Positions 9,468-18,145 of a stretch of 64,000 bases of DNA are shown here, piece after piece; the first letter of the stretch is position 1; every line of letters starts with the position of its first letter. The position numbers and the translations under genes are program-made. The DNA is from Mycolicibacterium aromaticivorans JS19b1 = JCM 16368. GTDB taxonomy: Bacteria; Actinomycetota; Actinomycetes; Mycobacteriales; Mycobacteriaceae. The notes under the pieces are model-generated. The model made no database searches and was not told the origin of the DNA. It worked only from the letters and a program-made list of their open reading frames with translations. The stretch covers positions 5,208,001 to 5,272,000 of the forward strand of contig NZ_JALN02000001.1 of NCBI RefSeq assembly GCF_000559085.1, written 5' to 3'.

Positions 9468-10546
9468 ATCTGCCGCCGCTGCAATGCCGCTCGTGCGCCC
9501 GGGAATTCGACGTCGCCGAGCTGGTATGGCGGTGCCCGTGTGGCGGGGTGCTCGACGTCATCGAGACGTGGCGACCCGATGGTGATTCCGTGCTGCCGGT
9601 ACCGGTCGGCGCGTCGACCACACTCGGTGAGGGCAACACCCCGATGATCCCGTCGAAGACGTCACCTGGGATCCGCTTCAAGCTCGAATTCCTCAATCCC
9701 ACGCTGTCTTTCAAGGATCGAGGCGCGGTGGTCCTGGCGGCGCTCGCTGAACGGCTCGGAGTCGGGGAGGTCGTGGTCGACAGCAGCGGCAATGCCGGAA
9801 CCGCGGCTGCGGCGTATTTCGCACGGGCAGGCATCAACTGCCAGGTGTTGGTTCCGGCAGCGACCTCGCCGGAGAAGCTCGCTCAGATCCGGGCGCACGG
9901 CGCCGCGCTGACGCTGGTGCCCGGGGACCGCGCCGCGACCGCCGCGGCGGCCGCGCGGATCGCCCAGCGCCCCGGCATCTTCTATGCCAGTCACGTCTAC
10001 CACCCGTATTTCATGCACGGCGTGAAGACCTACGGATACGAGATCTGGCAGCAGAACGGACGCCGCCTGCCGGCGGCGGTGCTGGTTCCGGTCGGTAACG
10101 GGACGCTGCTGCTGGGCTGTCACCTGGCCTTCACCGAGTTGGTCGGCGCCGGGTTGGCCGACCGGATGCCGGCGCTGATCGCGGTCCAGGCGGCCGGGTG
10201 CGCACCGCTGGCGGCGGCGTGGGACGGCCGGGACCCGGACCTGGGTTCCACGCTGGCCGAGGGCATTGCGATCACCGCACCGCCCCGCGCCGAGCAGATC
10301 CTGGCCGCGGTGCGCGATTCGGGCGGCGCGATCGTCACCGTCGACGACGACGCGATCGTGGCGGGACGTCAGGCGCTGGGCCGCGAGGGCTTGTTCGTCG
10401 AGCCGACGGCCGCGGTCTGTTACGCCGCGGCCGCAGGGGCCGCCGCCCGATCAGGGCCGGACTGGCAGCGGATCACCGATCTGTTGGCCGGAGGCGACGT
10501 GGTGATTCCGTTGTGCGGCGCGGGTCTCAAGCATCCGGGCGATTGA
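9464..10546 (+). CDS. Threonine synthase-like PLP-dependent enzyme
   Basis: Fold-type II PLP enzyme, 360 aa, close to threonine synthase. A small N-terminal Cys module (LQCRSC then WRCPCGG) resembles the zinc-ribbon-like start of many threonine synthases. The PLP lysine is in LSFKDRGA (about residue 83), the substrate loop is SSGNAGTA, and the phosphate-binding glycines are in PVGNGTLL. It may make threonine from O-phosphohomoserine or be a paralogue acting on another beta/gamma-substituted amino acid; mycobacteria also carry the main thrC elsewhere. The ATG overlaps the stop of the YoaK-type gene. Confidence 0.85.
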   Translation: MNLPPLQCRSCAREFDVAELVWRCPCGGVLDVIETWRPDGDSVLPVPVGASTTLGEGNTPMIPSKTSPGIRFKLEFLNPTLSFKDRGAVVLAALAERLGVGEVVVDSSGNAGTAAAAYFARAGINCQVLVPAATSPEKLAQIRAHGAALTLVPGDRAATAAAAARIAQRPGIFYASHVYHPYFMHGVKTYGYEIWQQNGRRLPAAVLVPVGNGTLLLGCHLAFTELVGAGLADRMPALIAVQAAGCAPLAAAWDGRDPDLGSTLAEGIAITAPPRAEQILAAVRDSGGAIVTVDDDAIVAGRQALGREGLFVEPTAAVCYAAAAGAAARSGPDWQRITDLLAGGDVVIPLCGAGLKHPGD

Positions 10547-10574
10547 ACTGCACCCCAGCGGGGAAGCATGAAAC

Positions 10575-10763
10575 ATGGCAACCTACCGCGTGATCAACCC
10601 GCATGGCGACGTCGTCGACACCAAGGACATCGAGAGCGCCGAGGACGCCCACGCGTGGTTCGTCGACTCACGCGCCGACAACTCCGAGCTGGGTTGGCGC
10701 ATGGAGGTCGAGCACGACGGCGAGTGGAGCTTCTTCGACGACACCGAAGGCAGCTCGAACTGA
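10575..10763 (+). CDS. Small acidic conserved hypothetical protein
   Basis: 62-aa soluble protein, strongly acidic, beginning MATYRVINPHGDVVDTKDIE and ending with an EWSFFDDTEG segment. No cysteine, signal peptide or membrane segment. It follows the threonine-synthase-like gene by 28 bp on the same strand and so may be the third gene of that transcript. Codon positions show the GC3 bias of genuine genes, but I do not recognise the family. Confidence 0.68.
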   Translation: MATYRVINPHGDVVDTKDIESAEDAHAWFVDSRADNSELGWRMEVEHDGEWSFFDDTEGSSN

Positions 10764-10782
10764 CGCCCAGACCGGCGAAGCC

Positions 10783-11286
10783 TCAGGCGAGGTCCCATCC
10801 CATGTTGCGGGCGAACGTGACCGCATCGTCGGAGATGGTTCCCAGCTTCTTCGACGTCTCGATGTAGCCCTTGACCATGGGCATGAAGTTCATCGGGTTG
10901 TAGGCGTCTTCCTCGTAGCTCCACAGCCCGTCACCGGCGTACTTGAGCACCGAGATGTTGGGTTCCTCGTGGATGCTGCCGTCGCCGGGATCGCGCATCC
11001 GGTTCTGGAACTCGCAGATCACCCAGCCCTTATCCACATCGATCGAGTGCCAGGTCGACGGGAACCACGGCATCTCGGTACCGGGAAAGGTGTTCATGGT
11101 CTTGACTATCCAGCTCCGGATCGCCTCCCGGCCGCGGAATGTGCCGTAGGAGTGCTCCACATAGGTGGCGTCCTCGGTGAACTGGTCGGCGAACCGCGAC
11201 CAGTCCCAGCTGTCGGCGATGCCGACGACGACCTGCTTGTGTTCCTCGAACGCGGACTCGATCTCTTCCCGTGACCACCGACCCAT
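10783..11286 (-). CDS. SnoaL/NTF2-like protein
   Basis: 167-aa protein of the SnoaL/nuclear-transport-factor-2 fold. The N-terminal helix WSREEIESAFEEHKQVV is followed by WDWSRFADQFTEDATYVEH and RGREAIRSWIVKTMN, the cone-shaped alpha+beta barrel signature; later strands contain KGWVICEFQNRM. Such proteins are isomerases, hydrolases or ligand binders, often in steroid or polyketide pathways (family knowledge). No catalytic residue can be assigned with confidence. Convergent with the small acidic gene. Confidence 0.82.
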   Translation of the reverse strand: MGRWSREEIESAFEEHKQVVVGIADSWDWSRFADQFTEDATYVEHSYGTFRGREAIRSWIVKTMNTFPGTEMPWFPSTWHSIDVDKGWVICEFQNRMRDPGDGSIHEEPNISVLKYAGDGLWSYEEDAYNPMNFMPMVKGYIETSKKLGTISDDAVTFARNMGWDLA

Positions 11287-11327
11287 GCACCGGTTGTATC
11301 AAACCGACCGGCACCCGCGGCGAGGAT

Positions 11328-11783
11328 TCAGTCGTTCTCGACGACCTTCTTGATCCGTTCCAGCGTGGTGCGCATGTCTCGCTTGTTGCGCCGAACCCGT
11401 AGCTGTCCGCCCAACAACTCGAACAGGCGCACCCCGGGGAAGTCGGCCATCCGGAACGATTCCGTCACGTCGTGGCCGTCACCGTGTGCGTCCAGCCGAT
11501 AGTGCCAGTTGTTGAGCGCCTTGTCGCCGGCAAGGACGGCGAAACCGAATTCGCGTCCCGGTTCGCAGGCGGTGACGCGGCACGTGGTCCAGTACACCGG
11601 GCCGATCTCGTTGCGCCGCACATGCCCGCGGAACTTCGCTCCCAGAGCCGGGCCGGTCGCGCCGTCGAGCCATTCGGACTCGAACACCTCCGGTGAGAAC
11701 TCACCGGTTCGGGTGGTGTCGGCGATCACATTCCAGATCTTGTCGGCCGGTGCGGCCATGTGCACTGTCACGGAGCCGTTCAT
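11328..11783 (-). CDS. SRPBCC (START-like) family protein
   Basis: 151 aa. It starts MNGSVTVHMAAPADKIWNVI, the first strand and helix of the polyketide-cyclase/START-like fold, which forms a hydrophobic ligand cavity. DTTRTGEFSPEV follows, and the C-terminus is basic (RRNKRDMRTTLERIKK). It probably corresponds to the Rv1883c type (from memory). Divergent from another SRPBCC gene with only 64 bp between start codons, so the two may share a promoter region. Ligand unknown. Confidence 0.84.
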   Translation of the reverse strand: MNGSVTVHMAAPADKIWNVIADTTRTGEFSPEVFESEWLDGATGPALGAKFRGHVRRNEIGPVYWTTCRVTACEPGREFGFAVLAGDKALNNWHYRLDAHGDGHDVTESFRMADFPGVRLFELLGGQLRVRRNKRDMRTTLERIKKVVEND

Positions 11784-11847
11784 GGGACCTGATCCTATGC
11801 AGCCGGTGGCCCGGACCGAACGGCTATGCGGCGTAGCGTTGGCGGAC

Positions 11848-12258
11848 ATGGGGTTTGGTGTGCGAATTCGGCCGCCGATGGTGATCGTGGACCGCGTTGT
11901 GGCGTCCCCGCCCGACGCGGTCTGGGCCGTGCTGACGGACCTGGAGGCCTGGCCGCGGTGGGGGCCGTCGATCAGCCGTGCCGCCCTCGACTCCGGCGGC
12001 CGGTATCTCGTGGCGGGCGCGACCGGGACGGTGTGGGCCATCGGTGGTGTCGGTGTCCCGTTCACAGTCACCGACTTCGACGCGGGACGAAGATGGGCGT
12101 GGTCGGTCGGGGGCGTGCCGGCCACCGCGCATGGTGCCGAGCGGGCACCGGGCGGCTGCCGGGTCTGGTTCGGGGTGCCGTGGTGGGCCGCGCCCTACAC
12201 TGCGGTGTGTGCGATTGCGTTGCGCCGCATCGATTCTCTGGCCGCTACGCGGAGGTGA
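11848..12258 (+). CDS. SRPBCC family protein
   Basis: 136-aa START-like protein with the opening strand VIVDRVVASPPDAVWAVLTDLEAWPRWGPS, a canonical polyketide-cyclase/dehydratase pattern. The C-terminal helix contains the hydrophobic WWAAPYTAVCAIALRRID. The ATG at 11848 places the first strand at the expected position. It overlaps the 3' end of the convergent deacetylase by 14 bp. Function beyond lipid or aromatic-ligand binding is not readable. Confidence 0.82.
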   Translation: MGFGVRIRPPMVIVDRVVASPPDAVWAVLTDLEAWPRWGPSISRAALDSGGRYLVAGATGTVWAIGGVGVPFTVTDFDAGRRWAWSVGGVPATAHGAERAPGGCRVWFGVPWWAAPYTAVCAIALRRIDSLAATRR

Positions 12259-13069
12259 CGTGCGGGATCTCCGGCTGCAGGAAGACGTCGTTGAGGGTGA
12301 CTGTGCGCAGATTGCGCGACCGGATGACGTCGATCAAGGCGGGGAAGACGTGCGTGACCGGCGGATGGTTGAGGTGGCCGATCACGATGTTCTGCTGAAT
12401 GAAGTACTGATTGGCCATCTTCACGATGAAGTCCTCGGCGACCGGTGTGGAGTCGGCCAGCGAGCCCGCCCACATGGTCGGAACCCGATACCCCAGATCG
12501 GCGGCCACCGCATCGACGTCGTCGTTGTGACTGCCGTACGGCGGCCGGAAATATGGTGTGGCATCGGTGCCGAACGTGTTGCGCAGGAACTGGTCGTTGC
12601 GCTTGAGCTGGTCGGCGACCTGCTCCTTGGTCAGCGTGGTCAGGTCGGGGTGGGACCAGGTGTGGTTGCCGAGCTGGATCTGGCCGGAATCCACAAGCGG
12701 CCGCAGCAGTGCCGCGTTGTCACGCCAGGAGTCATAGACGCCGTTGACGAAGAACGTGAGCCGGATGCCGGTGTCCTTGGCCAACTGGGTGTAGAGCCGG
12801 ACGACTTCGGAGTTCACGCCGTCGTCGACCGTGAGTGCCAGCAGGTCGCCCTTGCCCGGAATCCTGGCCAGTTCGCCGCCGCCCGGCAACGGGATCCGCG
12901 CCGTGGTCGGCGGCGGGGGCAGCAGCGGAGCCGCGCCGATCGGCGGCGGGGGAGCCTTGGCCGCGAGCGGAGGATTGGTCTGCGACATCGCGATCGCGCT
13001 GGACGCGCCGACCAGTCCGGCCGAGGCGAACAAGCCGATCACGAATTGACGGCGGGTTACCTCGGGCAC
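12245..13069 (-). CDS. Exported polysaccharide deacetylase (NodB homology domain)
   Basis: 274 aa. The Tat-type leader TRRQFVIGLFASAGLVG is followed by a Pro/Ala-rich linker and the NodB domain. The metal motifs are visible: TVDDGVNSE with paired Asp, NHTWSHPDL with the two His, and FRPPYGSHN; near the end is IVIGHLNH. The enzyme should remove N- or O-acetyl groups from peptidoglycan or another glycan outside the membrane. GTG at 13067-13069 puts the twin arginine near the N-terminus; an in-frame TTG at 13090 would add seven residues. No strong ribosome-binding site decides between them. Confidence 0.85.
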   Translation of the reverse strand: MPEVTRRQFVIGLFASAGLVGASSAIAMSQTNPPLAAKAPPPPIGAAPLLPPPPTTARIPLPGGGELARIPGKGDLLALTVDDGVNSEVVRLYTQLAKDTGIRLTFFVNGVYDSWRDNAALLRPLVDSGQIQLGNHTWSHPDLTTLTKEQVADQLKRNDQFLRNTFGTDATPYFRPPYGSHNDDVDAVAADLGYRVPTMWAGSLADSTPVAEDFIVKMANQYFIQQNIVIGHLNHPPVTHVFPALIDVIRSRNLRTVTLNDVFLQPEIPHVTSA

Positions 13070-13195
13070 GTCACGATCCCACAACCCCAAGTCACATCCG
13101 TAACACGCGTCACACCCATAGGCTAAGCTGCGCGACCGCCGAAACCCGGCACATCCGCCGCTGTGTCGCCGTCCGGGCCGGGCTACCGTGGCCAG

Positions 13196-14080
13196 ATGAG
13201 CGACGTCAAGATCCGCTTCGGGATCAGCTTCGGCAGCGGAGTCGAAGATCTGCCCCGCGTCGTCGACCGGCTCGAGGCGGCGGGCATCGACTCACTGTGG
13301 TTCTCCGAGCTGGTGTACACCCCGGCTGTCGACCCGTTCGCCGGAATGGCGTACACGCTGGGGCGCACCACCCGCCTCAAGGTCGGCACCTCGGTCGCGG
13401 TGCTGCCCGGGCGGAACCCCGTGCTGGTCGCCAAACAACTGGTATCGCTTGCCGCCCTCGGCCCCAAGCGGGTGCTGCCGGCGTTCGGTCTGCGCCCGGC
13501 CTCGAAGGCGGAGTGGGACCTGTTTCCGGTGCCCGACGGGCGGCGCGCGGCGGTGTTCGACGAGGCACTGGAAGTGTTGCGCGCGTTGCTCACCGGCGAC
13601 GACGTCACCTTCGACGGCACGTACTTTCAGCTCGCCGGCGTTTCGCTGGGCATCCGTCCGCCGGTTCCGGTCGAGGTCTGGCTCGGCGGTTCGGCACCGG
13701 CGGCATTTCGCCGGATCGGGCGGCTGGCCGACGGCTGGCTGGGCAGCTTCCTCACTGCCGACGAGGCGCGGGTGGCCCGGCAGAGCATCGAACGCGCCGC
13801 GGCGGAGGCGGGCCGCACGGTCGAACCGGACCACCACGGTCTGAGCCTGGCCGTTGCCGACGGGCATCTGCCCGACGAGATCGCCGCCGCCGTCAGATCC
13901 CGACGTCCGGACGTGGATCCGGCCGAATTGGTCGCCGGGGACTGGTCGCAATTGCACCGGCAGCTCGACGGGCTGATCGCCGCGGGGCTGAGCAAGTTCG
14001 TCATCCGGCCGGTCGGCGACACCCCTGCCGACGAGTTCATCGAACGTTTCGTCCACGAGCTGTTGCCCCGGCAGAACTGA
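13196..14080 (+). CDS. LLM-class F420-dependent oxidoreductase
   Basis: 294 aa, luciferase-like TIM-barrel oxidoreductase. Features are GIDSLWFSELVYTP, RTTRLKVGTSVAVLPGRNPVLVAKQL (conserved strand and loop around the deazaflavin) and VEVWLGGSAPAAFRRIGRLADGWLG. Members of this subgroup in mycobacteria use F420H2 to reduce or F420 to oxidise small organic substrates (family knowledge). The ATG at 13196 begins the conserved domain. It precedes the DUF4331-like gene by 18 bp on the same strand, so they probably form an operon. Confidence 0.87.
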   Translation: MSDVKIRFGISFGSGVEDLPRVVDRLEAAGIDSLWFSELVYTPAVDPFAGMAYTLGRTTRLKVGTSVAVLPGRNPVLVAKQLVSLAALGPKRVLPAFGLRPASKAEWDLFPVPDGRRAAVFDEALEVLRALLTGDDVTFDGTYFQLAGVSLGIRPPVPVEVWLGGSAPAAFRRIGRLADGWLGSFLTADEARVARQSIERAAAEAGRTVEPDHHGLSLAVADGHLPDEIAAAVRSRRPDVDPAELVAGDWSQLHRQLDGLIAAGLSKFVIRPVGDTPADEFIERFVHELLPRQN

Positions 14081-14098
14081 TCCGGCAAAGTCTCGTTG

Positions 14099-15109
14099 AT
14101 GTCGAACCACTTCACCGGCCTGAGTCTTGGCCCGCCACTGGGCGATCAGCGACTGGATCTGTGCGATCTCTACGCATTTCAGTCGCCGGCCGATGCGAGC
14201 CGCACGGTGCTCATCATGAACGCCAACCCGAACGCCGACGCGCTGCATCCCGATGCCATCTACCGGCTGGCCGTCGACAACAACGGTGACCTGCGCAACG
14301 ACATCGCGTTCAGCTTCGTGTTCTCGACGCCTGAGGACGGGCGGCAGACCGTCGACGTCTTCCTGGCTGTCGGCGACGACGCGGAATCGCCATATGCGGT
14401 GGGGGAGAAAATCTTCGAAGCCGTCGAGGTGTCCTTCGGCGAAAGCGCCAACGTCGTCCAGTCGGACGGATACATGTTCGCCGCCGGTGCGCGCAGCGAT
14501 GCGTTCTTCTTCGACTTCGACGGCATCAAGAACCTGTTCGACACCACCGGCGGCCGCAACTTCACCGCGCCGCACCTCGGCGGCGAGTCGCCGTGGACCG
14601 GGGTGGACTCCAACACGAGCGCCAATGTGTTCTCGATTGCGATCGAGCTGCCGACCGCCGAGCTGGCGCCTGATCCCGACCTTCGGATCTGGGGGCGCTG
14701 CAGCCTGAACCGCGACGGCGAACTGCTGCACGTCGACCGCGCCGGGCACCCGTCGGTGAGCAGCTTCTTCAACACCGACGACACCAAAGAGGAGTACAAC
14801 GCCAGCGAGCCGGTCCATGACCGGGAACGCTGGATCGGGCAGTTCATTCATCTGATGGGGCACACCGGCGGCTACACCGACGATGAGGCCATCGCAGCGA
14901 TCGACACCGAGGGCACGCTGCCGGACATGCTGACGTTCGACCCGGCGAAACCCGCGAAGTATCCCAACGGGCGGACGTTCAGAGACGACGTCATCGACTA
15001 CCGGCTGGCGTTCCTGACCAAGGGCGATTGCCCGCCAAGCGGTCTCGCCCCCCACGCCGATACCCTCGACGTCTTCCCGTACCTGGGCAACCCGCACCCG
15101 ACGAGCTAA
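14099..15109 (+). CDS. DUF4331-family protein
   Basis: 336 aa, apparently soluble. The N-terminal HFTGLSLGPPLGDQRLDLCDLYAFQSP and the later ANVFSIAIELPTAEL are typical of DUF4331 proteins, whose role is not established. No signal peptide is visible. The ATG at 14099 directly follows a TTG at 14096, which could also serve. Downstream partner of the F420-type oxidoreductase. It overlaps the convergent chorismate mutase gene by four bases. Confidence 0.8.
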   Translation: MSNHFTGLSLGPPLGDQRLDLCDLYAFQSPADASRTVLIMNANPNADALHPDAIYRLAVDNNGDLRNDIAFSFVFSTPEDGRQTVDVFLAVGDDAESPYAVGEKIFEAVEVSFGESANVVQSDGYMFAAGARSDAFFFDFDGIKNLFDTTGGRNFTAPHLGGESPWTGVDSNTSANVFSIAIELPTAELAPDPDLRIWGRCSLNRDGELLHVDRAGHPSVSSFFNTDDTKEEYNASEPVHDRERWIGQFIHLMGHTGGYTDDEAIAAIDTEGTLPDMLTFDPAKPAKYPNGRTFRDDVIDYRLAFLTKGDCPPSGLAPHADTLDVFPYLGNPHPTS

Positions 15110-15672
15110 GACCCGCAGTACGACCTGGTCGCCGAGTCCAGCGCGGTGCGGTAGAGATCGTCGAATTGGCGCTGCCCGGCCACGTCGTTCTTGGCCGTGT
15201 CCAGTTCGCCTCGGCATGCCGGCGAGCTCAGGACCGGCCATTGGGCGGCGATCTGCTCGACCATCTGGCGGTTCAGGCCGTCGATGACCGCACGGGAGGA
15301 CGCCAGGTCGGGGGCGGACGTCGGCGCCCCGGCCGGGTCGAACTTCCAGCCGGCGAACCGGGCGTACTCGACGGCCTCGGTCGCGTTGATCTGGTTGGTG
15401 AACACCGTGGTTACGTAATCGGTTGCCACACCTCGGGATTGGGCGTCCTTGGGCACCGAGTCCAGCACCACCTTGACCCGCGCAGGGTCGGTGATCGGGC
15501 CGCCGGTCAGCCACTTGTTGGCGGCCACCGCATCCGCGGTCTGCAGGCGTTGCGCCGCGGCATCGACCAGGTTGTACAGCGGCTCGGTCGAATCGCCCCA
15601 GGCCGGCGCGGCCGTCGCGACCGCCGTCATCGTCATCATCGCTGCGGCGCCGCGCGCCAGGGCAGTGGTCAT
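15106..15672 (-). CDS. Secreted chorismate mutase (AroQ gamma class)
   Basis: 188 aa with a Sec signal peptide (ALARGAAAMMTMTAVATAAPAWG). The mature protein is all-helical: LYNLVDAAAQRLQTADAVAANKW carries the first active-site helix, with KWLTGGPITDP and FTNQINATEAVEYARFAGW following; two cysteines (SPACRGEL and YCGS) match the disulphide of M. tuberculosis Rv1885c. It converts chorismate to prephenate outside the cytoplasm, a role still unexplained in mycobacteria (established knowledge). ATG 15672 was chosen because the signal peptide starts there. Divergent from the methyltransferase gene. Confidence 0.9.
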   Translation of the reverse strand: MTTALARGAAAMMTMTAVATAAPAWGDSTEPLYNLVDAAAQRLQTADAVAANKWLTGGPITDPARVKVVLDSVPKDAQSRGVATDYVTTVFTNQINATEAVEYARFAGWKFDPAGAPTSAPDLASSRAVIDGLNRQMVEQIAAQWPVLSSPACRGELDTAKNDVAGQRQFDDLYRTALDSATRSYCGS

Positions 15673-15701
15673 GGGCCCATCCTTGACGACTATTGCCGCC
15701 G

Positions 15702-16499
15702 ATGCCGGCATTGACGTTAACTGTGTCGGTGGCGGACTGGAGCGGCCAGGACTACAGCCGGGTCAGCGGCCTGCAGCGCTCGGTGGCCGCTGAGAGCCTG
15801 GCCGAACTCGTCGTCGACGGCAGCGAGTGGATACTCGACATCGGTTGCGGCGACGGATTCCTCACCGCCGAGATCGCCGCCCGCCTGCCCCACGGCTACA
15901 TCGTCGGCGTCGACGCCTCGCCGCGGATGGTGGCCACCGCCGTGCATCGTGGCCCGGCGTCACCGGCCGGCCCGGTGTACGTGTGCGCGGACGCACGGCG
16001 GCTGCCGTTCAGTCGCAGCTTCGACATGGTCGTCTCGTTCAACGCGCTGCACTGGGTGCCGCAGCTCGGCGAAGCACTCACCGCCGTTGCTGCGGTGCTG
16101 CGCCAACACGGTCGGGCACTCATCCAAATGGTCTGTGCGGGAAAACGACCCAGCATCGAGTCAACCGCCATGCAGGTGGCGGCCGCCCCGCGCTGGAGCT
16201 CCAGCTTCGCCGGATTCAGCACGCCGTTCATCCATCCCGATCCCGTGGAGCTGAGCGAACTGGCCGACGGCTGCGGGTTGCGGGTGGCCTCGATGGCGGT
16301 GCTCGACCGCGAATGGGACTTCGGCACCGTCGAGCAGTTCACGGCCTGGTGCACCGTGGGCTCGACATCCTGGACCGACCGGCTACCCGAATCCGACCGC
16401 GCCGCGTTCGTCGACGACCTCGTCGCCGCCTACCAACCGGTGACAGGCCGGGCGGGCCTGTTGCGGTTCATGCAGGTTCGGGCCGAGCTGCACCTCTGA
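15702..16499 (+). CDS. Class I SAM-dependent methyltransferase
   Basis: 265 aa. Motif I is ILDIGCGDGFLTAEIA, followed by GYIVGVDASPRM (acidic motif II), CADARRLPF and FNALHWVPQLGEAL, all standard for Rossmann-fold methyltransferases close to the trans-aconitate/ubiquinone-type groups. The substrate is unknown. The start is uncertain: ATG 15702 is given, but GTG 15723 (SVADWSGQDYSRVSG) is closer to where such proteins usually begin. Convergent with the PepA-like protease. Confidence 0.82.
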   Translation: MPALTLTVSVADWSGQDYSRVSGLQRSVAAESLAELVVDGSEWILDIGCGDGFLTAEIAARLPHGYIVGVDASPRMVATAVHRGPASPAGPVYVCADARRLPFSRSFDMVVSFNALHWVPQLGEALTAVAAVLRQHGRALIQMVCAGKRPSIESTAMQVAAAPRWSSSFAGFSTPFIHPDPVELSELADGCGLRVASMAVLDREWDFGTVEQFTAWCTVGSTSWTDRLPESDRAAFVDDLVAAYQPVTGRAGLLRFMQVRAELHL

Positions 16500-16501
16500 G
16501 A

Positions 16502-17572
16502 TCAGCCGACCGGCCCGGAGCCGAGAACAATGGGCGCGCTGCGCGGAGCGCCCTCGCGGTCGATCCAGATCAACGTAATGGTGTCACCGGGGCGATGGGT
16601 GTCCATGAAGTTCGAGAGGTCGGTGGCCGTGTTGATCGCGATTCCGTCCGCCGCGGTGATGACGTCACCCGGCGCAAGCCCGGCTCCGCGAGCCGCGGTG
16701 TCCGGAAGTACCTGGCGCACCACGGCTCCGGGCGGAGCGCCAGGGCTGGGATCGGCTATTCCGACGCCGATGAACGCGGTGTCCCCGATATGGATACCGG
16801 GACCGCCCCCGGAGCGGATCGCCCCGGCGACGCCGATCGCGCGATCGATCGGGATGGCGAAGCCCTCGCCGCCGCGCACGTTGCCCATCCGATAGGTCAG
16901 GGTGGCCGCGACGGTCACGCCGACCACCTGGCCGGCGGCGTTGACCAGCGGGCCACCTGAGTCACCGGGCCGGACATCGGCGGCGACTCGGATCAGATCG
17001 GTGAGTTCACGTGAGCCACCGCCGGATTCGTCGGAGGCGCGAACCGACGCACCCAGCTGGGTGATGTTGCCCGGGGAAAAGCTCGGCGCACCGCCGGCGC
17101 CGCCGGCATTGCCGATCGCGGCGATGGGGTCACCCACCGCCAGCCCCGATGAGGTGCCCACCGCGGCGACCGGCAGATCACCGGCGCCACGCAGGCGCAC
17201 CAGCGCGATGTCGTTGGCGCGGTCGTAGCCGATGACGTCGACGGGATAGGTGCGACCGTTGGCCAGGCTGGTCGCGGTGATGCCGGTGGCACCCTCGATG
17301 ACGTGGTTGTTGGTCAGCACCTCGCCGCTGGGATCGAGGACGATGCCGGTGCCCGCGCCGACCGCGCTCTGGTAGTTCAGGGTCGTGTTGATGTCGACCA
17401 GACCTGGGGTGACCTGGCCCAGCACGGTGGACTGATCCAGCGGCGCCAGAGGAGCCGGCCCGGCGTATGCCGGAGCGGCGTGGGCCGGCGCGGTGAGCAG
17501 GCCGGGCACCAACAGAAGGGCGGCCAGCACGGTCGACAGCCGGCGCCCATGACGAAATGGCTTTGCGTCCAT
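16502..17572 (-). CDS. Secreted PepA/Mtb32A-like serine protease with PDZ domain
   Basis: 356 aa. A signal peptide (LSTVLAALLLVPGLLTAPAHA) is followed by a trypsin-like domain with the complete triad: His90 in TNNHV, Asp121 in NDIALV and Ser205 in PGDSGGP. A C-terminal PDZ domain (GAVVRQVLPDTAARGAGLAPGD) spans about residues 265-350. The segment LVDINTTLNYQSAVGAGTGIVLDPSG matches the M. tuberculosis Rv0125 (PepA, Mtb32A) antigen family. Expected in the cell wall or culture medium as a quality-control or processing protease. Start ATG 17572 is immediately before the signal peptide. Confidence 0.9.
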   Translation of the reverse strand: MDAKPFRHGRRLSTVLAALLLVPGLLTAPAHAAPAYAGPAPLAPLDQSTVLGQVTPGLVDINTTLNYQSAVGAGTGIVLDPSGEVLTNNHVIEGATGITATSLANGRTYPVDVIGYDRANDIALVRLRGAGDLPVAAVGTSSGLAVGDPIAAIGNAGGAGGAPSFSPGNITQLGASVRASDESGGGSRELTDLIRVAADVRPGDSGGPLVNAAGQVVGVTVAATLTYRMGNVRGGEGFAIPIDRAIGVAGAIRSGGGPGIHIGDTAFIGVGIADPSPGAPPGAVVRQVLPDTAARGAGLAPGDVITAADGIAINTATDLSNFMDTHRPGDTITLIWIDREGAPRSAPIVLGSGPVG

Positions 17573-17732
17573 GTCTCAACTTTGCCCGAAAAGCCGCGTA
17601 TATGACATTCGGATGGCCTTTTGGCCGCTCCCGGCGTTGCTGAGCGCCGTGCTGCTGTTTGGTGGATCACATTTGTGGGCAGTCCGGTTCCAGCATCACG
17701 TCCCCCGGCATCGAACGCGAAGGAATCCGATC

Positions 17733-17972
17733 GTGAGCACTCCAGAACGCTCCGAAAGAACCGACGAACGGCAGCCGGAAGGTGAAAAGCCGGTGCCGGA
17801 CGAAAACGCGAAGGCAAAAGCTAAAGAAATGATGACGGCTTATGAGGATCGGCCCACCGCAGTGTTGCCAGGATCGGACAACACCGTGACCGGCACCGCG
17901 GTCAACGACTGGCTTGACGAGGAAGGACAGCCCATATACGGCAAAAACGAGGACGCGGACAAAACCTCGTAA
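17733..17972 (+). CDS. Small charged hypothetical protein
   Basis: 79 aa, highly charged (Glu/Asp/Lys/Arg), no hydrophobic segment. The C-terminal half NTVTGTAVNDWLDEEGQPIYGK looks folded and conserved; the N-terminal half is low complexity. AAGGA nine bases before the GTG at 17733 supports this start over the longer frame that opens at 17571. I do not recognise a function. Its 160-bp upstream region separates it from the divergent protease gene and may hold both promoters. Confidence 0.65.
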   Translation: MSTPERSERTDERQPEGEKPVPDENAKAKAKEMMTAYEDRPTAVLPGSDNTVTGTAVNDWLDEEGQPIYGKNEDADKTS

Positions 17973-18145
17973 CAGCTGACACCCAGCTCCCTGCCAGTTT
18001 GCTCAAGTGGGGAGTTCGAGCGCGGTCGCGTAGGCTACCCGGGATACGTCACGAGGGGAGTGCGACTGGTCTCGCGGGGGTGGACCGGAGTGCAGACGCA
18101 AGAACAGGACATCGAGCTTTGAATACACCCGGGAAAACGCCGCAT

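Noticed and set aside
13292..15514. Long open frame of 740 codons on the minus strand opposite the F420 oxidoreductase and DUF4331 genes
   Set aside because: A shadow of GC-rich coding on the plus strand: low-complexity Arg/Val/Gly composition, no family motif, and it covers two well-supported genes.
17571..17732. Longer start for the small charged protein at 17733
   Set aside because: The extra residues overlap the protease start region and include a spurious hydrophobic stretch; the GTG at 17733 has a proper ribosome-binding site.
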